A DNA stretch of 34,399 bases from an uncultured Prevotella sp. (GTDB taxonomy: Bacteria > Bacteroidota > Bacteroidia > Bacteroidales > Bacteroidaceae): NCBI GenBank assembly GCA_900543975.1, contig UQTI01000030.1:1-34399 (forward strand), in the 5' to 3' direction. The position numbers and the translations under genes are program-made. Every line of letters begins with the position of its first letter. Position 1 is the stretch's first letter. The notes below the pieces were generated by a model. That model made no database searches. It was not told where the DNA came from and was given only the letters and a program-made list of their open reading frames with translations. This document shows positions 31,984 through 34,399 of the stretch, piece by piece.

Positions 31984-32382
31984 TCAGCTTATTCCTAACA
32001 GCTCAATCTCGAAGACGAGGGTAGACCCTCCAGGTATGCCCGGCTGCGAGAACTTGCCGTAGCCCATAGAGGCGGGGATGTAGACCTCCCACTTGTCGCC
32101 TACGCACATCTGCTGCATGGCCACAATCCAACCTTCTATGAGGTCGCACAGACGGATGGCAAGAGGGGCACCACCACGACTGCTGTCAAACTTCTTGCCG
32201 TTGATGGTGCGACCGGTGTAATGGGCCGTCACGATGCTATGCGGCGAGGGATGACGACCGTCGTTCATGCCTTCGTTCAACACCTTATAATAAACTCCAC
32301 GAGGAAGGGCCTTCACGCCATCCTCTTCTGCTTTTGCGGCAAGCCAGTCGAGGTTTGCCTTGGCATATTCTCTTTTGTTCAT
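31984..32382 (-). CDS. FKBP-type peptidyl-prolyl isomerase
   Basis: 132 aa, no signal peptide, so probably cytoplasmic. A short helical N-terminal segment (KREYAKANLDWLAAKAEEDG) precedes the FKBP domain: VTAHYTGRTINGKKFDSSRGG, then LIEGWIVAMQQMCVGDKWEVYIPASMGYG and PGGSTLVFEIELLGI. It is compact for the family. Most FKBP residues lining the active site are in place. It is the last gene of a leftward run, 32 bp after an MFS gene, which may be an incidental operon. Confidence 0.93.
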   Translation of the reverse strand: MNKREYAKANLDWLAAKAEEDGVKALPRGVYYKVLNEGMNDGRHPSPHSIVTAHYTGRTINGKKFDSSRGGAPLAIRLCDLIEGWIVAMQQMCVGDKWEVYIPASMGYGKFSQPGIPGGSTLVFEIELLGIS

Positions 32383-32414
32383 AATGGTTTTTACCTGTTT
32401 TTATGTTTTTTCCT

Positions 32415-33740
32415 TTATTTTGTGTTCTTCCTAAAGCAAAACAGCTTGAGGATGGTGGCGGCTACGGGGGAGAGCACGCTGGCGGCAAGGGCGAAAGCGA
32501 AATAGACACGGTAGCCATAATAGCGTTGAAGGCTGCCAGAGTAGAGGCCTGTGAGGAAGAGCGACAGGAAGAGGAGGGCGATGCCGATAGAATAGAACGT
32601 GGGGCGGAATTTGCCGCAGCTGTAATAGGCAAGGAAACTCATGAACGTTGTCACGACGACGCCGATGGCGGCATGTGAGAGAAACACCCACACGTTGACA
32701 AAAGCAAGCGAAGAGGTGGCGATGTGGCTGAGCACCATGCCGGCGATGGCTGGCAGAAGGGAGGCTGCCGAGAAGGGCAAGAGAAGGCGGTGGAAAGGGT
32801 AACGCTTGAGAAGACGTAAGCAAAGGAGGGCGCCAATGGTCAAGCCAATGGTGCCAACGGTGCCAACGGTGAGGCCATACTCTTGGGGCGAGAGGCCGAG
32901 ACCGCCACGGTGGGTGGAGTCGATGATGAACAGGGACGACACAACCCATGTGAGACCCTGAGGAAGCATGAAGAGCATGAAGAACATGGCGCCTATGCTT
33001 ACAGAACGTTTGCCGAAGAACAGGCGCACGGCGCGGAGCAGCTCGTGCCTGTTGGTAAGGTTGTTGATGTCGGCATCGGATGAGGAGGGGCTGTTGCGTT
33101 TCCACACTTTAAGCAGGTGAAACACCCATAGAAGGCCGTAGAACAGGGCTGCCACACGAAGGGTGGTCGCCCAGGCCGATTGGGGGTTGCGCGTTACAAC
33201 CTCAATGTTGCCGGCAAACATGGTGAGGAAGCCCACGCAGAAAAGCAGGCTTACAGAATGGAACGCCACGAAGAGGGGGCGCAGAACGGTGGGATAGGGG
33301 TTGCACGTTATTTCTTTGTAAAGGCTCTCTGTTGACAGATTGTGGATGGTGGCTGATGTCGTGATGACGATGAGCATCATCATCGATTGTTGAAACCACA
33401 GGTCAGAAGCAACAGATTCTGACATGAGAAGCAAGGAAAGGGCAATGACCAGTTCGGTGGCAAGGAGCCACACGTCCTTGCTCCATCCCACGCGCCGGAG
33501 CAACAGATGGCAAGCGGGGCGTATGATGACCCACGGAAGACATGCAAACGAGATGTTGAAAGCCACGGTAGAGTTGTTCAGACCGAAGCGTTTAAACATG
33601 ACAGCCAACAGAAAGATTATGGCAAAGGGCACCCCATTGGCTATGCTCATGGTGGCAAGCCATAGGCGGTCGGTCCAATGGAGGTCTCTCCTTGAACCAA
33701 CAGTTTGCTGACAATCGGTCTGTTGGCTGTCTGTTATCAT
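32415..33740 (-). CDS. MFS transporter, AmpG-like
   Basis: 441 aa, about twelve hydrophobic segments, inner membrane. The middle block FIIDSTHRGGLGLSPQEYGLTVGTVGTIGLTIG closely mirrors FLLDSIDKGGLGLTTGQVGLVYGTVGIIGLTLG of the MFS gene just upstream, so the two are diverged tandem paralogues. The DxxxxGGLGL block recalls AmpG-type permeases that import muropeptides, but sugar or peptide substrates are possible. The gap to the upstream MFS gene is 15 bp and to the FKBP gene 32 bp. The first copy is cut by the window edge. Confidence 0.83.
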   Translation of the reverse strand: MITDSQQTDCQQTVGSRRDLHWTDRLWLATMSIANGVPFAIIFLLAVMFKRFGLNNSTVAFNISFACLPWVIIRPACHLLLRRVGWSKDVWLLATELVIALSLLLMSESVASDLWFQQSMMMLIVITTSATIHNLSTESLYKEITCNPYPTVLRPLFVAFHSVSLLFCVGFLTMFAGNIEVVTRNPQSAWATTLRVAALFYGLLWVFHLLKVWKRNSPSSSDADINNLTNRHELLRAVRLFFGKRSVSIGAMFFMLFMLPQGLTWVVSSLFIIDSTHRGGLGLSPQEYGLTVGTVGTIGLTIGALLCLRLLKRYPFHRLLLPFSAASLLPAIAGMVLSHIATSSLAFVNVWVFLSHAAIGVVVTTFMSFLAYYSCGKFRPTFYSIGIALLFLSLFLTGLYSGSLQRYYGYRVYFAFALAASVLSPVAATILKLFCFRKNTK

Positions 33741-33755
33741 AAAGATGTTGTGTTT

Positions 33756-34399
33756 TTATTTCTTTTCACCAACCTTCTTTCCGAAGTTGGGATCCACTTT
33801 AACGAAGTAGCATACAAGGATGGTGGCGGCGCAGCAGATCATCGTCCACACGAAGAAGTGGCGATAACCAATGGTTTCTTGCAACCAGCCAGCGGCCATA
33901 CCCGGAAGCATCATGCCCAAAGCCATGAAGCCGGTACAGATAGCGTAGTGTGATGTTTTGTGTTCGCCCTCTGAGAAGTAGATGAGGAACAACATATACG
34001 CTGTAAAGCCGAAGCCATAACCAAACTGCTCGATGAAGACACACAGGTTAACAACGAGGAGCGAGTGGTCCTGGAAGTAGCTCAGATATACGAAGGTCAG
34101 ACAGGTGAGCGACATGCTCCACGCCATGGGGTGCAGCCATTTCTTCAGACCGCCCTTGGCTGCCACGATGCCGCCAATGATGCCACCGAGCGTAAGGCCA
34201 ATGATGCCCACGGTGCCATAAACCAAACCTACCTGACCAGTGGTAAGGCCCAAACCACCCTTGTCGATAGAGTCGAGCAAGAAGGGGTTGATCAGTTTCA
34301 CCAGCTGAGCCTCTGGCAAACGATACAGCAACATGAAGACGATAGCCACCAAAGCCTGTTTCTTGCAGAAGAACGACTTGAAGGTAGAGAAGAACTCGG
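33756..34399 (-). CDS. MFS transporter, AmpG-like (5' part outside the window)
   Basis: The C-terminal ~214 residues are visible and the frame is open to the right edge of the window (it begins ...EFFSTFKSFFCKKQALVAIVF there). About six membrane segments are seen. The family block FLLDSIDKGGLGL and VYGTVGIIGLTLGG match the downstream paralogue, and the sequence ends with a basic tail (KVDPNFGKKVGEKK). An internal TTG could be mistaken for a start, but coding clearly continues upstream of it. It is co-directional and 15 bp from the next MFS gene. Confidence 0.83.
   Translation of the reverse strand, partial: EFFSTFKSFFCKKQALVAIVFMLLYRLPEAQLVKLINPFLLDSIDKGGLGLTTGQVGLVYGTVGIIGLTLGGIIGGIVAAKGGLKKWLHPMAWSMSLTCLTFVYLSYFQDHSLLVVNLCVFIEQFGYGFGFTAYMLFLIYFSEGEHKTSHYAICTGFMALGMMLPGMAAGWLQETIGYRHFFVWTMICCAATILVCYFVKVDPNFGKKVGEKK

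Overview
The window looks like chromosomal DNA from a Prevotella-type member of the Bacteroidales. The signs are the Bacteroidetes -7 promoter box TAnnTTTG ahead of many genes, the near absence of Shine-Dalgarno sequences, a TonB receptor with a carboxypeptidase-regulatory-like domain, two secreted proteins ending in the Prevotella form of a type IX secretion C-terminal signal, a DUF4837-type lipoprotein and HU-like proteins. The genus is an inference from gene style; no rRNA or tRNA gene is present to confirm it.

Layout, left to right: mrp (149-1255); a repeat- and operator-rich gap; a secreted multidomain GH13 alpha-amylase (1765-4923); a leftward operon rlmN - DUF4837-like lipoprotein - pdxA-like - UPF0104/LPG-synthase-type membrane protein (9749 down to 5317); a small outer-membrane barrel protein (10305-11072); leftward aguA and aguB, the agmatine to putrescine route (13482 down to 11415); divergent rightward pyrK-pyrD for pyrimidine synthesis (13639-15311); desulfoferrodoxin (15556-15966, minus); a leftward kinase-Sel1 and PP2C-like phosphatase pair (18787 down to 16125); an HU-like DNA-binding protein (18905-19504, minus); a long leader with micro-ORFs; a 1136-residue secreted repeat protein carrying a G10 tract (20350-23760); a 57-residue peptide gene (23812-23985); two leftward hypothetical genes (24358-24969, 25229-26686); a TonB-dependent receptor and surface lipoprotein pair (27218-31776); and a leftward run of two MFS transporters and an FKBP-type isomerase (34399 down to 31984).

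The gaps between genes carry much of the interest. One ~186 bp element with 20 bp terminal inverted repeats occurs twice in opposite orientations (1315-1500, 26878-27064). A family of long hairpins built on the 9-mer GACAATAGN sits at three of the five convergent gene junctions, and the arms co-vary between copies. Other gaps hold 16, 17, 22, 23 and 75 bp tandem arrays and an AT-rich array punctuated by GC hairpins.

The best candidates for new biology are: (1) the locus at 19.8-24.0 kb, where a structured leader with strong GGAGG motifs precedes a four-repeat secreted protein whose reading frame runs through ten consecutive G just after the signal peptide, followed by a small peptide gene; (2) a PdxA-family protein in which all three metal-ligand histidines and the phosphate-binding histidine of the family are replaced; (3) the kinase/phosphatase module with seven Sel1 repeats; (4) a TonB receptor paired with a repetitive, probably beta-helical lipoprotein instead of a SusD.
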